Of a DNA stretch of 64,000 bases, positions 34,258 to 43,835 are shown one piece after another. The position numbers and the translations under genes were made by a program. This DNA is from JAAXHF01 sp963665955. GTDB lineage: Bacteria > Desulfobacterota > Binatia > Bin18. Under the pieces are notes generated by a model. The model worked only from the letters and a program-made list of their open reading frames with translations. It did no database searches and was not told where the DNA came from. The DNA lies in contig OZ246887.1 of NCBI GenBank assembly GCA_965231765.1, forward strand, positions 5,394,001 to 5,458,000, read 5' to 3'. Each line of letters begins with the position of its first letter. Position 1 is the first letter of the stretch.

Positions 34258-34974
34258 CTATCCCAACAGCGGCTGCATATCAATTGCAGCCTGAAATTGT
34301 TGGCTGAGAACAGTGCTATCAGCCGTGACATCTCCACTGAGAGACAGGTAGGGCAGAATACCAAGACACGGGACGTCTGTTAGCCCAGCTAAAGTCTGGG
34401 CATTGGTCTGAATTGCCAGATCCGAATTATCTGAAACTGGAGTCGGGTGGTTGAGAATATAGCCCAGGATAGGCAGCGAACGCGCCTGGGCACAATGGAA
34501 TGTCAGCAAGGCATGATTCAGGGCGCCCAGTTTTGAGCCGATTACAATCAGGACTGGAAGCTGCAAGTCGGCGGCCAAGTCGGCAAACGAATAGCGGCCA
34601 TTCAGAGGAACAAGTAAGCCGCCTGCACCTTCGACAATCACAATGTCATGACTCGCGACTTGGCGTTGAAGATGCTCACGAATGCGGTTGACTTCAATAG
34701 CCGTGCCCGCCATATCTGCCGCTACACTTGGGGCCACTGGCGGCGCAAAACGGTACGGACAGACCTCCTCAAGCGGCAGAGAAGATTGAGCAAAGCCTGT
34801 TAGTAGGGCGGCGTCCTGTGGATAGAGCTTGCCCTCCCGTTCGGGACAGCCGGTTTCGGCTGGTTTGAACACACCCACCCGTTTGCCCTGCACTGTCAAA
34901 GCAGCGGCGAGACCACAGCCGACGACTGTTTTTCCGACACCAGTATCCGTGCCTGTAATCAAGAAGCTTGGCAT
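34258..34974 (-). CDS. bioD: Dethiobiotin synthetase
   Basis: A 238-residue ATP-dependent carboxylase closing the ureido ring of dethiobiotin. It has the P-loop ITGTDTGVGKTVVGCGLA, the FKPAETG segment and VEGAGGLLVPL. It overlaps the end of bioA by 16 bases, indicating translational coupling, and bioB follows. Confidence 0.95.
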   Translation of the reverse strand: MPSFLITGTDTGVGKTVVGCGLAAALTVQGKRVGVFKPAETGCPEREGKLYPQDAALLTGFAQSSLPLEEVCPYRFAPPVAPSVAADMAGTAIEVNRIREHLQRQVASHDIVIVEGAGGLLVPLNGRYSFADLAADLQLPVLIVIGSKLGALNHALLTFHCAQARSLPILGYILNHPTPVSDNSDLAIQTNAQTLAGLTDVPCLGILPYLSLSGDVTADSTVLSQQFQAAIDMQPLLG

Positions 34975-36326
34975 GTGACCGTCTGTATGGCGTTATAGGT
35001 GACATCCAACAGCAGCGTCATCTCCTCCTCAGAAATACTGAGAGGTGGCATCAGGATAATTACTCCGCCGAGTGGACGAATCATCACTCCATGTTTACGC
35101 GCCTCAGTAATGACCTTGGTACCCATCTTTTCTTGTGGGTCGTAGCTTATTTTTTGCTGCGGGTCGCGCATGATTTCAATCCCGACCATCATGCCTGACT
35201 GACGAACATCAGCCACATGATCGAGCGCGGTAAAGTCAGTCTGCAGGCGTTCAGTGAGCTGCGCAATACGCAGGGCAATTTTGTCCAACACGTGGTCGTG
35301 CTCGAAGATATCCAGATTGGCCAAGGCGGCCGCACACGCGAGCGGATTGCCGGTATACGTATGACCGTGGAAGAAGGTTTTGAATTCGTGGTACGGAGCG
35401 AGAAAGGCTGAAAAAATTTCTTCTGAAGTGAAAGTTGCGGCTAACGGCAAATAGCCGCCCGTAATGCCTTTGGCCACACACATGATATCGGGCTGGATAT
35501 CGGCATGTTCGCAGGCGAACATCTTGCCTGTCCGGCCAAACCCGGTCGCCACTTCATCGCAAATCAGCAGGACGTCATACTGCGTGGCCAGATCCCGCAG
35601 GGTCTGTAGATACGCAATGGGATGCGCCCACATGCCAGCCGCGCCTTGCATCAGGGGCTCCACAATCAGGGCGGCCATTTCTTCGTGATGCTCTGACATA
35701 ACGCTGCGGGCTTCATCTTGGGCAGCGCTCAAAGCATCAGCTGCGGACAGACCCTGATAAAAACGAAAGACGTGCGGTGCTGAGAGGCGAAAAGTTTCTG
35801 GCAGGATCGGCCGATAGTAGTGGTGGAACAGCTCCGAATAGCCCACCCCGACGGCACCTAAGGTATCGCCATGATAGGCTTCGACCAAGGAAGCAAATTT
35901 CACTTTTTGTGGATTCTGCCTCAGTTGCCAATACTGAAAGGCGAGCTTCAGGGCAATTTCTACCGCTGTTGCGCCAGCATCCGAATAAAACACGCGAGTC
36001 AGATTTGGTGGTGTCAGTTCAATCAGTCTTTTGGCCAAGACAGTCGAAGGGATATTCGACAAGCCGAGCATGGTCGAATGGGCAATCTCATCAAGCTGCC
36101 CAGCAATCGCCGCATTCAGCTCAGGCCGGGCATGGCCATGCACGTTACACCACAGTGATGACACCCCGTCCAAATACCGATTGCCCTGGACATCGATCAG
36201 ATAGTTTCCCTCACCTCGCGCGATCATGATCGGATCTTCACTCAGCCAGTCCTGCATCTGGGTAAATGGGTGCCACACATACGCATGATCCCACGCTTTC
36301 AGGTCTGTATAGGAGGGACTACTCAT
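34959..36326 (-). CDS. bioA: Adenosylmethionine-8-amino-7-oxononanoate aminotransferase
   Basis: About 455 residues from ATG 36326, which overlaps the bioF stop (ATGA). It starts MSSPSYTDLKAWDHAYVWHP and carries the substrate-typical HPFTQM. ICDEVATGFGRTGKMFACEH and AKGITGGYLPLA contain the PLP aspartate and lysine. A longer in-frame extension to 36614 is antisense-looking low-quality sequence over bioF and is rejected. Confidence 0.96.
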   Translation of the reverse strand: MSSPSYTDLKAWDHAYVWHPFTQMQDWLSEDPIMIARGEGNYLIDVQGNRYLDGVSSLWCNVHGHARPELNAAIAGQLDEIAHSTMLGLSNIPSTVLAKRLIELTPPNLTRVFYSDAGATAVEIALKLAFQYWQLRQNPQKVKFASLVEAYHGDTLGAVGVGYSELFHHYYRPILPETFRLSAPHVFRFYQGLSAADALSAAQDEARSVMSEHHEEMAALIVEPLMQGAAGMWAHPIAYLQTLRDLATQYDVLLICDEVATGFGRTGKMFACEHADIQPDIMCVAKGITGGYLPLAATFTSEEIFSAFLAPYHEFKTFFHGHTYTGNPLACAAALANLDIFEHDHVLDKIALRIAQLTERLQTDFTALDHVADVRQSGMMVGIEIMRDPQQKISYDPQEKMGTKVITEARKHGVMIRPLGGVIILMPPLSISEEEMTLLLDVTYNAIQTVTCQAS

Positions 36327-37510
36327 GACAAGAGACCAACTTCCTTTCCGGCTGTGGCAAACGCCTGGACGGTGCGTTGCATATCTTGTGCGGTGTGCGT
36401 TGCCATAGGTGTTAATCGAATACGCGAGGTACCGGCTGGCACGGTTGGCGGGCGAATCCCCTGAGCAAAAATGCCATGGGTGAGCAGCGCCGCTGCCAGT
36501 GCCATTGTCTGGCTGGCATCCCCGACAATGACGGGTAGAATCTGCGAGTGGCTTTCGCCCAAGGTGTAGCCCAGGGCGGTAAGTTCTTGTGTCAGCAGCG
36601 CTGTATTGTCCCACAGTTGTTGGCGGCGTTCGGGTTCTTGGTTGACGATATCAAGCGCGGCAATCGCAGTGGCGGCAACCGACGGTGGAAGCCCGGTGGT
36701 ATAGATAAAACTCCGCGCCCGATTCACCAGCCATTCAATGAGTTCACGGCGTCCCGCCACGTACGCGCCAAAACTGCCCAGCGCCTTGCCCAGCGTGCCC
36801 ATCTGGATATCGATGTCCGCACTGAGCCCCAACTCCTCAGCCACACCAGCGCCGTGTGGCCCAAACACGCCAGTCGCGTGGGCTTCATCGACCATCACCC
36901 AAGCGTCGTAGCGGCGCGCCAGCGCTGTGATCTCGCGTAATGGGGCAATATCGCCGTCCATACTAAACACCGAATCCACAACAATAAGGCGTTGGCCGAG
37001 ACCTTGACCAGAGCCTGAACACGAAACCAACAGCTCGGCCAAATGGTCCATGTCGTTGTGGCGAAAGACCAGAGTTGTCGCGCTGGACAACCGACAGCCG
37101 TCAATGATGCTGGCGTGGTTTAACGCATCGCTCAGAATCGTATCGCCTTGTGTCATCAAGGCCGACAGCGTGCCAACATTGGCATGATAGCCGGTTGGAA
37201 AGGCAAGTGCAGCTTCGGTATGTTTGAGGTGGGCCAAGCGTTGCTCTAGATCTTGATGTAACTCCATCGTGCCAGAGATTAACCGGGAAGCGCCAGCTCC
37301 GCAGCCGAACTGTTCAATCGCGGCTTGCGCCGCGTGTTTGAGGGCAGGGTGGTTGGCCAAGCCTAAGTAATTGTTGGACGACAGCATCAGGACTTCACGG
37401 CCGTTGAGGGTGACCGTGCCCTCTTGCGCACCTTCAATCAGGCGCAGACGACGGTACAGTCCGCTGTGTTCAAGCTCAGCCAGTCTGCCTGCGAGTACGT
37501 CTTTCAGCAT
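36323..37510 (-). CDS. bioF: 8-amino-7-oxononanoate synthase
   Basis: A 395-residue PLP enzyme that joins a pimeloyl thioester to alanine. SSNNYLGLANHPALKHAA, DEAHATGVFGPHGAGVAEE and TLGKALGSFGAY (PLP lysine) are present. Its start overlaps the end of the CoA-transferase by 7 bases. No bioC, bioH, bioW or bioI is in the operon, so the pimeloyl source is not obvious from this window. Confidence 0.95.
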   Translation of the reverse strand: MLKDVLAGRLAELEHSGLYRRLRLIEGAQEGTVTLNGREVLMLSSNNYLGLANHPALKHAAQAAIEQFGCGAGASRLISGTMELHQDLEQRLAHLKHTEAALAFPTGYHANVGTLSALMTQGDTILSDALNHASIIDGCRLSSATTLVFRHNDMDHLAELLVSCSGSGQGLGQRLIVVDSVFSMDGDIAPLREITALARRYDAWVMVDEAHATGVFGPHGAGVAEELGLSADIDIQMGTLGKALGSFGAYVAGRRELIEWLVNRARSFIYTTGLPPSVAATAIAALDIVNQEPERRQQLWDNTALLTQELTALGYTLGESHSQILPVIVGDASQTMALAAALLTHGIFAQGIRPPTVPAGTSRIRLTPMATHTAQDMQRTVQAFATAGKEVGLLS

Positions 37511-39888
37511 AGGCTTTTCTCTTCAGCCGTTTCAGCTTGTTTAATCACACCGCCACTCAGCAAGGTCTCGATTTTTTCCTGACTATATCCCGCCACCTCT
37601 TGCAATACTTCTGCTGTGTGTTGACCGAGCATGGGTGCGACATACGGCAGGACTGCTGGGGTGCGAGAGAACTTTGTGAACACGCCGGTTTGCCGCACGT
37701 CTCCCCACTGGGGATGCGTATGTGTTGTGAGCAGTTCGTTGGCAGCAATATGCTTGTCTTCAAACAGAGCAGGCAGGGGTAAGATTGGAGCGCATGGAAC
37801 ACGAGCCTCGTCCAATATAGCCATCCATTCATTGGTGGTTTTTTGTGCAAAGATTGCTGCTAGTTCTCGGCCGAGCGAACTTTCCACCGCTGCATTTTTG
37901 GCGTCAACAAAAGGCTGCTGACTGAGGCCTGGGCGTCCAAGGACCGAAGTCAGGGCCTGCCAATGACTGTCTTCCGTCACCGCTAAGAAGAAAGAATTAT
38001 CCGCTGTCGGATAAATGCGATACACAGCTCCCGTCCCCCACAAATCTGGCCCACCATTTTCCATATCTGGGCGGCCATCATAAAAGATAAAATTGCCAGA
38101 CTGGACTGCCATGGAAGCCGCGGTCAGAGATGTTTCCATATGTTGGCCTGTGCCAGTTTTTTTGCGGGCATACAGCGCAGTGCTGACTCCGTAGGCAGTC
38201 AGCAGCGCAGCAGCATAATCACACACTCCGCACGTGAGATAGAAGGGTGGGTGCTCATGGCCCCCCTGGGCACGCATAATGCCAGATCGGGACTGCAATA
38301 ATGGGTCAAAACCTGGATAATCATGGTCTGGTCCACTGGAGCCAAAAGCCGTGACCGTTGCATGAATCAGTCGCGGATTGATTTTAGATAGTGTGTCATA
38401 ATCGAGGCCATACCGCGTTGTCGCTCCCGGTCGCAGATTCTCGACAACAACATCAGCCTTCCGGACGAGGTCATATACGACCTGCTTGCCTTCTGGACTG
38501 CTCACATTGACGGAAAGGCCACGTTTCCCCTGATTCCAACCCAAAAATCCAAACCCAAAAGCACGAAACGCATCACCACCGAGAGACTCGACTTTGATAA
38601 CCGTCGCCCCCAGCTGGGCTAACACCATCGGGCCGAGGGTGCCTGCGATATAACTCGCAAAGTCGAGCACCAACACCCCTTCAAGTGGCGCAGCAGAATG
38701 AGCGGCCAGTGGCTGGGAAGAAGCGGCAGCCTGTGTCCTCCGCTCATCATTCTCGATTCGCATCATTCTGCGTTCCACATTTGCTTTAATTTTTTCCGTA
38801 TGTTGGCCCAGCAGCGGAGCCGGGCTCTTGATCGCCCCTGGGGTTTCAGAAAGATGTACTGGCACGCCCATCTGGACAGTCTTGCCAAGCTGGGGATCGT
38901 CAAGCTCTACCCGCAGGCGATTATGAATGACTTGCGAAAACTCCATGAATTCCTGACGGCTGGTGACGGGCGCGCAGGGAACGTCGTTGTCGCGCAAGAT
39001 TTGCAGCCAATCCGCCCGAGATTTGGTCTTCATAATAGCGGCAATACGATCTGCCAATTCATCTTGATCTTCAGGCAGAATGCCCCACGGCGCCTTTTCA
39101 TACCGTGGGTCTGAGACCCACTCCGGTTGTTCGAGAGCGAGGCAGAGTTTGTTCCAAAAGGTTGGATTCCCGCAGGCGACGAAGAGCCAATCGTCTTGGG
39201 CTTTGAACAGGCGATAGACGGGAATTGGCCCCAAAGGATTCATACGGCCACTAAACAGGCGCATGATGTCAGGATGATACAGGGCCGCCCCCGTATTCAT
39301 GGCAAACGCACCAGCCAGCCATGACACTTCGAGCTGCTGACCTACGCCACTGCGCTCTCGTTCGAATAGCGCTGCGGCAACAGAACTACTGGCCACAAAC
39401 GCTGCACCATAACTGGCAATCGGAATGACGAGATGCACGCCGCCATCGCGATGGGACCATTGGCTGCCGAGCAGACCACTGACTGCGGCAACAAGCGTGT
39501 CATCTGGGTAGCGTGCGGCATGCGGTCCGGTCGTGCCAAAGGCTGGCAGATGGCAATAGATAAGGCCAGAATTTTTGTGGCACAGCGCCTCGTAGCTCAG
39601 ACGTTGGTCGGCATCACTGCCGGGGTGAAAATCAGTCAGGGCAATATCAGCGCTTGCGACCAGCTGCTGAATAAACGCTAGCCCGTCGGACGTGGCCGGA
39701 TCAGCCACTACGCTCTGCTTACTGCGATTCCAAATATGAAAACCAGGCGTGCCGCGGGCTGCATCGCCCTGGGGTGGTTCTATTTTGATAACGTCTGCGC
39801 CTTGCTCAGCGAGCAACATCCCGGTATACGGACCAGCAATGCCTTGTGTCAGATCAATAATCCGGATGCCATCCAATGCGCCAGCCAT
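37504..39888 (-). CDS. Fused double class III (CaiB/BaiF) CoA-transferase
   Basis: A 794-residue protein with two CaiB-type domains, each family-length. The first begins ALDGIRIIDLTQGIAGPYTG and the second, near residue 400, APLEGVLVLDFASYIAGTLG. The second has AFGSSGPDHDYPGFDPLLQ, and the corresponding first-domain site is AFGTTGPHAARYPDDTLVA; the catalytic aspartate is clear in the second and plausible in the first. The AGGAGGAGATC-preceded gene overlaps bioF, so it is the first gene of the biotin operon. It may move CoA between pimelate-like acids and a donor, or be an unrelated passenger. Confidence 0.88.
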   Translation of the reverse strand: MAGALDGIRIIDLTQGIAGPYTGMLLAEQGADVIKIEPPQGDAARGTPGFHIWNRSKQSVVADPATSDGLAFIQQLVASADIALTDFHPGSDADQRLSYEALCHKNSGLIYCHLPAFGTTGPHAARYPDDTLVAAVSGLLGSQWSHRDGGVHLVIPIASYGAAFVASSSVAAALFERERSGVGQQLEVSWLAGAFAMNTGAALYHPDIMRLFSGRMNPLGPIPVYRLFKAQDDWLFVACGNPTFWNKLCLALEQPEWVSDPRYEKAPWGILPEDQDELADRIAAIMKTKSRADWLQILRDNDVPCAPVTSRQEFMEFSQVIHNRLRVELDDPQLGKTVQMGVPVHLSETPGAIKSPAPLLGQHTEKIKANVERRMMRIENDERRTQAAASSQPLAAHSAAPLEGVLVLDFASYIAGTLGPMVLAQLGATVIKVESLGGDAFRAFGFGFLGWNQGKRGLSVNVSSPEGKQVVYDLVRKADVVVENLRPGATTRYGLDYDTLSKINPRLIHATVTAFGSSGPDHDYPGFDPLLQSRSGIMRAQGGHEHPPFYLTCGVCDYAAALLTAYGVSTALYARKKTGTGQHMETSLTAASMAVQSGNFIFYDGRPDMENGGPDLWGTGAVYRIYPTADNSFFLAVTEDSHWQALTSVLGRPGLSQQPFVDAKNAAVESSLGRELAAIFAQKTTNEWMAILDEARVPCAPILPLPALFEDKHIAANELLTTHTHPQWGDVRQTGVFTKFSRTPAVLPYVAPMLGQHTAEVLQEVAGYSQEKIETLLSGGVIKQAETAEEKSLC

Positions 39889-39935
39889 GATCTCCTCCTG
39901 GTCAATGTATCAACTCGTCGTGTGAGGGCCTTACT

Positions 39936-40367
39936 ATGCTGTCTCCTGTCGAAAAACTCAACCAAGCGCTACGTGAAAATCGGCCAGAAGAATATCTCTC
40001 GACTTTGCACCGAGAACTTGGCTTGCGAGCCATAGCGTTTCGTCCTGGGGAATCCGTCTGGGAGTGGGATGCGACCCAAGAGCGGGTGCTGAATCCCTTT
40101 GGCTATGTCTCAGGCGGGTATTTGACCGTCTTTGCCGATGAACTTATGGCTAGTGCGATCGGCTCGGTTTTGAACGAAGGCGAGTTTGCCACAACCGCTG
40201 AACTCAAAATCAGTTTCTTTAAGCCCGTCGCCAAAGGACTCGTCCGAGGTGAAGGCAAGGTCTTGCGCAAAGGCCAGCGCGTCGCGTTTCTGGAAGCAAC
40301 GATCAAAAACACCAAAGACGAGGTAGTTGGGGTAGTGACAAGTACATGGACGGTGGTGGCAGGGTGA
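39936..40367 (+). CDS. PaaI-type hotdog-fold thioesterase
   Basis: A 143-residue protein with the hotdog core NPFGYVSGGYLTVFADELMA, then TAELKISFFKPVAKG and LEATIKNTKDEVVGVVTST. It would hydrolyse an acyl-CoA or aryl-CoA. It is divergent from the CoA-transferase/biotin operon with only 47 bases between, which suggests shared regulation. Confidence 0.83.
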   Translation: MLSPVEKLNQALRENRPEEYLSTLHRELGLRAIAFRPGESVWEWDATQERVLNPFGYVSGGYLTVFADELMASAIGSVLNEGEFATTAELKISFFKPVAKGLVRGEGKVLRKGQRVAFLEATIKNTKDEVVGVVTSTWTVVAG

Positions 40368-40429
40368 GTCCTCCGCCGGGGGATGCATAACCCTGCCGTG
40401 CTCGCATGAGGCAACACGAAGAAGATAAG

Positions 40430-40882
40430 CTACGTCATCCCGAGCGCCTTCATTGCTCCTGTCATCGGATCGCCGTAGAAGATGGAGTCAACACGTTCCA
40501 TAATGTCGGCGGACACATTGAGGAAGTTGCGCTTGTTTTCGAGAGGAATCAAGGCACGACGGGCACCATTGTCCATCCCGACTTGGAGCGGTTCAGCGAG
40601 TGATCGGACCGATTTGATATTGCCTTGGATGCCGAGGTCGCCGAGGATCATGAGAGCGGGCTGCACGGAGTGTTTCTTGATGGCTGAGTAAATGGCGATC
40701 ACAAGAGCGATACCGGCTTCACACGGAACATGGTTGCTGAGGAGATCAATCGCCTCGACGTGGAAGTCGGTCGTATCTATCGTCTGGCCAATACCCATCT
40801 CGACTTTATGGCTCATCATAATAGGCGAAGGCCCGTTGGATGGACTCCTTCATTTCGGGCGTTGAGGTGAGAACCGAGCGAG
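40430..40882 (-). pseudogene. brxL: brxL (BREX Lon-like protease) 3' remnant
   Basis: A 129-codon frame (40819-40430) matches the C-terminus of BrxL: DFHVEAIDLLSNHV, MILGDLGIQGNIKSVRSLAE, PLQVGMDNGARRALIPLENK and DSIFYGDPMTGAMKALGM. Just upstream, in other frames, further BrxL-like pieces appear (SLGSHLNAR, then PEMKESIQRAFAYYDE), so there are at least two frameshifts. The N-terminal AAA part, about 500 residues, is absent. It directly follows the truncated pglZ, consistent with one large deletion. Confidence 0.8.
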
Positions 40883-42021
40883 AAATAGCGGTCGATGATC
40901 TCTGTATAGTTGTATTTGCGCAGTTCCCAGAGCACTTCGGCTATGGAAGCGATGAGCGCCCAATGGGCCTGAATCGCTGGCATGGCAGCCGACCAAAAGC
41001 GGGACAAGCGAGATTGGGCCAGTGTTAGCGTTTCTTCATTGGCGGCTGCAAGCAGCGTCTGTTCAACGTGCCGCAGGAGAGCTTTCTCAACGGCAAGGAC
41101 TGTTTCCAGCTCGATGATCTTGTCTGGATCAAATGCAAGCTGTCCGAGGGCGAATTCCTGCTCGACCTTGGTCGATGCGGCCATGTAGCTGTCCCGGTAA
41201 TCCCGTAGCTGCCGCCAGGTCTTTGCCAGTCGGACACACGCGTCCAGCCCATTGGGTGCCGCTGCGATCTGCAACGACTCCAGCCCCATAGGTACTGAGT
41301 TGCCGAGTCCGTCGATAAGCTCGGTCAGGAGGACATGCCTGGCCAGCTTATCTCGCACATCGGCCAGGGTCGCCGTGGCGGGAAGCTCAATGTCGAAAGA
41401 TGTCCCGAGAAGACCGAACAGTTCGCCTTGGGCGGATTTCTGCTTGAGCTCGCTGTCGAACTGGTTACTATCCAAAAAGGCCAGGGCCACTTCCTGTGGA
41501 TTGCCAGTATCGAAGATCAAGGACACGACACCAGAGGAGATTTCACCGCCCTTTTTGGCCAGTGCGTTCACATCGGCGAGGGTCAGCTTCCCAGCCTCGA
41601 CCTGCTTTTCGATATCGTGGGCAATTTCTTCGCCCAGCACAGTCTTCAGGGCGTTGCGCGCCACGATGGACAGCCGGGTGTTCCGCTGGGGCGGTTGCTG
41701 ACCGGGCTGGACCACCACGCCAGCCGCTTCTAGTTCAATCAGCGCGTGATGTGTCTCGCCCTGATCAACCGGGACGTAGACCACCAGACGAGGCGGCTCT
41801 TCGCCGTTGAGCAGATGGTCTATCTCTTTGCAGAGCTGAAGGAAGCAGTTTTCGTACTTGGCAACTGTCAGTGATCCGTTGGCAGTGGTCCGCTGTGCCA
41901 GTTCATCGACCGCCTCGGCATACGCACCATCCGAGTCATACCAAACGACAAGCCGATGATCTGCGACCTGTTTTAGAATCAGACCTAACACGTAATCCGT
42001 AGCGATACTCATATTCACCAT
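40816..42021 (-). pseudogene. pglZ: pglZ (BREX phosphatase-like) 5' remnant
   Basis: A 401-codon frame starting MVNMSIATDYVLGLILKQVA, whose first 390 or so residues match the N-terminal half of BREX PglZ (DHRLVVWYDSDGAYAEAVDE; then a helical middle with AEVLWELRKYNYTEIIDRYF). Near 40883 the homology ends and the sequence passes into brxL. The alkaline-phosphatase-like catalytic half is missing, so the gene is not functional. It keeps good codon usage, suggesting a fairly recent deletion. Confidence 0.78.
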
Positions 42022-42046
42022 TGCCGAATGACACCGGACTCAATGC

Positions 42047-42400
42047 CTACCCTCGGATACGGACGCGGCGCTCATTGACGATCCACAACCGGCCCGACAA
42101 CGGCTCGGTGTCAAGCAACGAGATCGCGCGGGTCGTCAATCGCAGGATTGAGGAGATGGTCTGGAGTACCGGTCGCAGGACAACGATACCGAAATAGTCT
42201 TCTGGCGGGTAGGACCGGATGTCCGAGAAGTCAAGGTCTAGCGTCACCAGCACTCGTTGCTCGGCTTGACAGACGGTAGCCACGTCTACGTCGGGATGTC
42301 CGGCCAACTGCTGGTCCACAACGCTCAGCGCGTCGTGGCCCTCGCGTTGCAGCAGCTCAACGACTTCGACGGGCAGATTTTCGTCCGTCTTAAATTTCAT
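42047..42400 (-). CDS. DUF5615 PIN-like putative toxin
   Basis: A 117-residue protein starting MKFKTDENLPVEVVELLQRE, with an early Asp/Glu pair, TLDLDFSDIRSYPPEDYFGI and a terminal IVNERRVRIRG: the PIN-like DUF5615 pattern. Such proteins pair with DUF433 antitoxins and probably act as RNases. The start codon abuts or overlaps the DUF433 stop at 42400. Intact, unlike the BREX genes around it. Confidence 0.85.
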   Translation of the reverse strand: MKFKTDENLPVEVVELLQREGHDALSVVDQQLAGHPDVDVATVCQAEQRVLVTLDLDFSDIRSYPPEDYFGIVVLRPVLQTISSILRLTTRAISLLDTEPLSGRLWIVNERRVRIRG

Positions 42401-42633
42401 TATGGCGTTCCGGGCAGCTCGACGATGCGCTCACGGGCCATTTCGGAGGCGTATCGCAACGCGGCTTCAATATCCTCCTTCTCGAGTGTCGGATAGCTGG
42501 CAAGAATGCGGTCTCGTGTCTCACCCGCCGCTAGATTGTCGAGGATCACCGAAACCATGATCCGGGTTCCCTTGATGCACGCCTTGGCGTGACAGATGTT
42601 CGGGTCAACGCTGATTCGATCTTTCCAGCTCAT
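42400..42633 (-). CDS. DUF433 antitoxin-like protein
   Basis: A 77-residue protein starting MSWKDRISVDPNICHAKACI, then KGTRIMVSVILDNLAAGETR and EKEDIEAALRYASEMARE, the typical DUF433 (winged-helix-like) layout. It is the usual partner of DUF5615. Its ATG overlaps the stop of the pglX remnant (ATGA), so it was placed in the BREX operon as a coupled cargo gene. Confidence 0.86.
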   Translation of the reverse strand: MSWKDRISVDPNICHAKACIKGTRIMVSVILDNLAAGETRDRILASYPTLEKEDIEAALRYASEMARERIVELPGTP

Positions 42634-43221
42634 TTCACCAGCCCTTTCTCACGCAGTTGCTTGCCGATGGACGACCACTCGTATTTGCCGTCGAGCAGTT
42701 CTTCCCAGTATTTCTTGGCTTCCTTCCACGGAACGAGTTCATGCAGAGGGGCAATGTTTAGGACCACACCATCGTTCAGATACCAGGATTGCGGAAGTAG
42801 TCCTGCAGGGACTTCATATCAAGGATGCCACAGGCTTCCTGCTCAATAGAATCAGCATTAGCCTTCCAGATCAGCTCGATAACTTCTCTCAACCGACGTA
42901 CAATACCGTCTTGATGCTCGGCGTCATAGACTAACAGGCCATCTTTGTCAGTCCGCAGTGGGTAATCCTTTGGAGCGTCCAAAAGAGGTAATCCGTCCTT
43001 CCCTTGCAGCATACCGGGACACAAACAGGCAACGGATCAAAAGGGTCTGGCAACGCTGGTATTACCTTCTCACCCGTAGCGTAACGAATATCCCACCGAC
43101 CGAATAATGCGCCCACGAAGTAGCTCACAGCATCATGGGTAACGAGGCTACCAAGTTTTTCCTCCGTTGTCTCAAACAATACAGCAGCGAGACCCCACGT
43201 GCGATTGGTCCAAATTGTCAA
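42630..43221 (-). pseudogene. pglX: pglX (BREX methyltransferase) 3' remnant with frameshifts
   Basis: Three pieces in different frames match the C-terminal part of BREX PglX. These are SYFVGALFGRWDIRYATGEK with PALPDPFDPLPVC (43221-43020 frame), then PGMLQGKDGLPLLDAPKDYP through ADSIEQEACGILDMKSLQDY (43024-42776), then LNDGVVLNIAPLHELVPWKE to REKGLVK and a stop at 42630. The methyltransferase catalytic part is absent. Frameshifts near 43020 and 42780 and the missing 5' end make it non-functional. Confidence 0.82.
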
Positions 43222-43393
43222 AGACGACCATGGCGGTGTAGTCCTTATAATCTCATCATTGATCTTTGTCAGTGATCAGTTATTTAAGACCTGTGTTGAG
43301 AGAGGCCGTCTGTACGGCAGAGCGGGGCTGGCTTGTGTCCTCTGCTGGCTTTGTCTATGAGAAGCAGAAACCATTGCATAAGAGAGGTTCACT

Positions 43394-43831
43394 ATGGGAA
43401 TGATTGAACGCTATGCTGCCTATGCCGCAGCCTTTGAGGAAGCATATGAGAGCGATAACTGGTCGGTGCTTGAGCCGTATTTTACCGAAGAGGCGGTCTA
43501 TGACTTTATCGCTGCTCCGCCTTTAGGTGGACGACATGAAGGGCGAGCAATGGTTTTGAATGATTTCAAAGACGCCGTAAATGGATTCGACCGGCTCTTT
43601 AAATCGCGCAAAGTTGACCTCCTTGAAGGGCCGGTAGAAAAAGATGGCGATGTATGGGTGCGCTGGGCAGCGACGTATGAGCTAGAAGGTGCTCCTGACT
43701 TACGCATGGAGGGCGAGGAGCGAGCGTCCTTTGAAGGTGACCGGATACGGCTCCTTGAAGATCGGGTCACTGATGAAGAAGGGGCAAAAATCGGCACGTA
43801 TATGGCGGCCCATGGGGGGAAGCTCAGCTAG
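43394..43831 (+). CDS. SnoaL/NTF2-like protein
   Basis: A 145-residue single-domain protein of the NTF2-like fold (MIERYAAYAAAFEEAYESDN, YFTEEAVYDFIAAPPLGGRH, then a WVRWAATYELEG strand). Members include cyclases, isomerases and immunity proteins; no catalytic assignment is possible. AGAGGTTCAC precedes the first ATG. It lies just outside the BREX remnant and is convergent with an LLM gene. Confidence 0.75.
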   Translation: MGMIERYAAYAAAFEEAYESDNWSVLEPYFTEEAVYDFIAAPPLGGRHEGRAMVLNDFKDAVNGFDRLFKSRKVDLLEGPVEKDGDVWVRWAATYELEGAPDLRMEGEERASFEGDRIRLLEDRVTDEEGAKIGTYMAAHGGKLS

Positions 43832-43835
43832 TGGC

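Noticed and set aside
36327..36614. N-terminal extension of bioA.
   Set aside because: The extension lies antisense-free but within bioF codons in another frame, and the family N-terminus begins at ATG 36326.
40430..43221. Considered as a functional BREX system.
   Set aside because: pglX, pglZ and brxL all lack essential halves and carry frameshifts, and brxA, brxB and brxC are absent.
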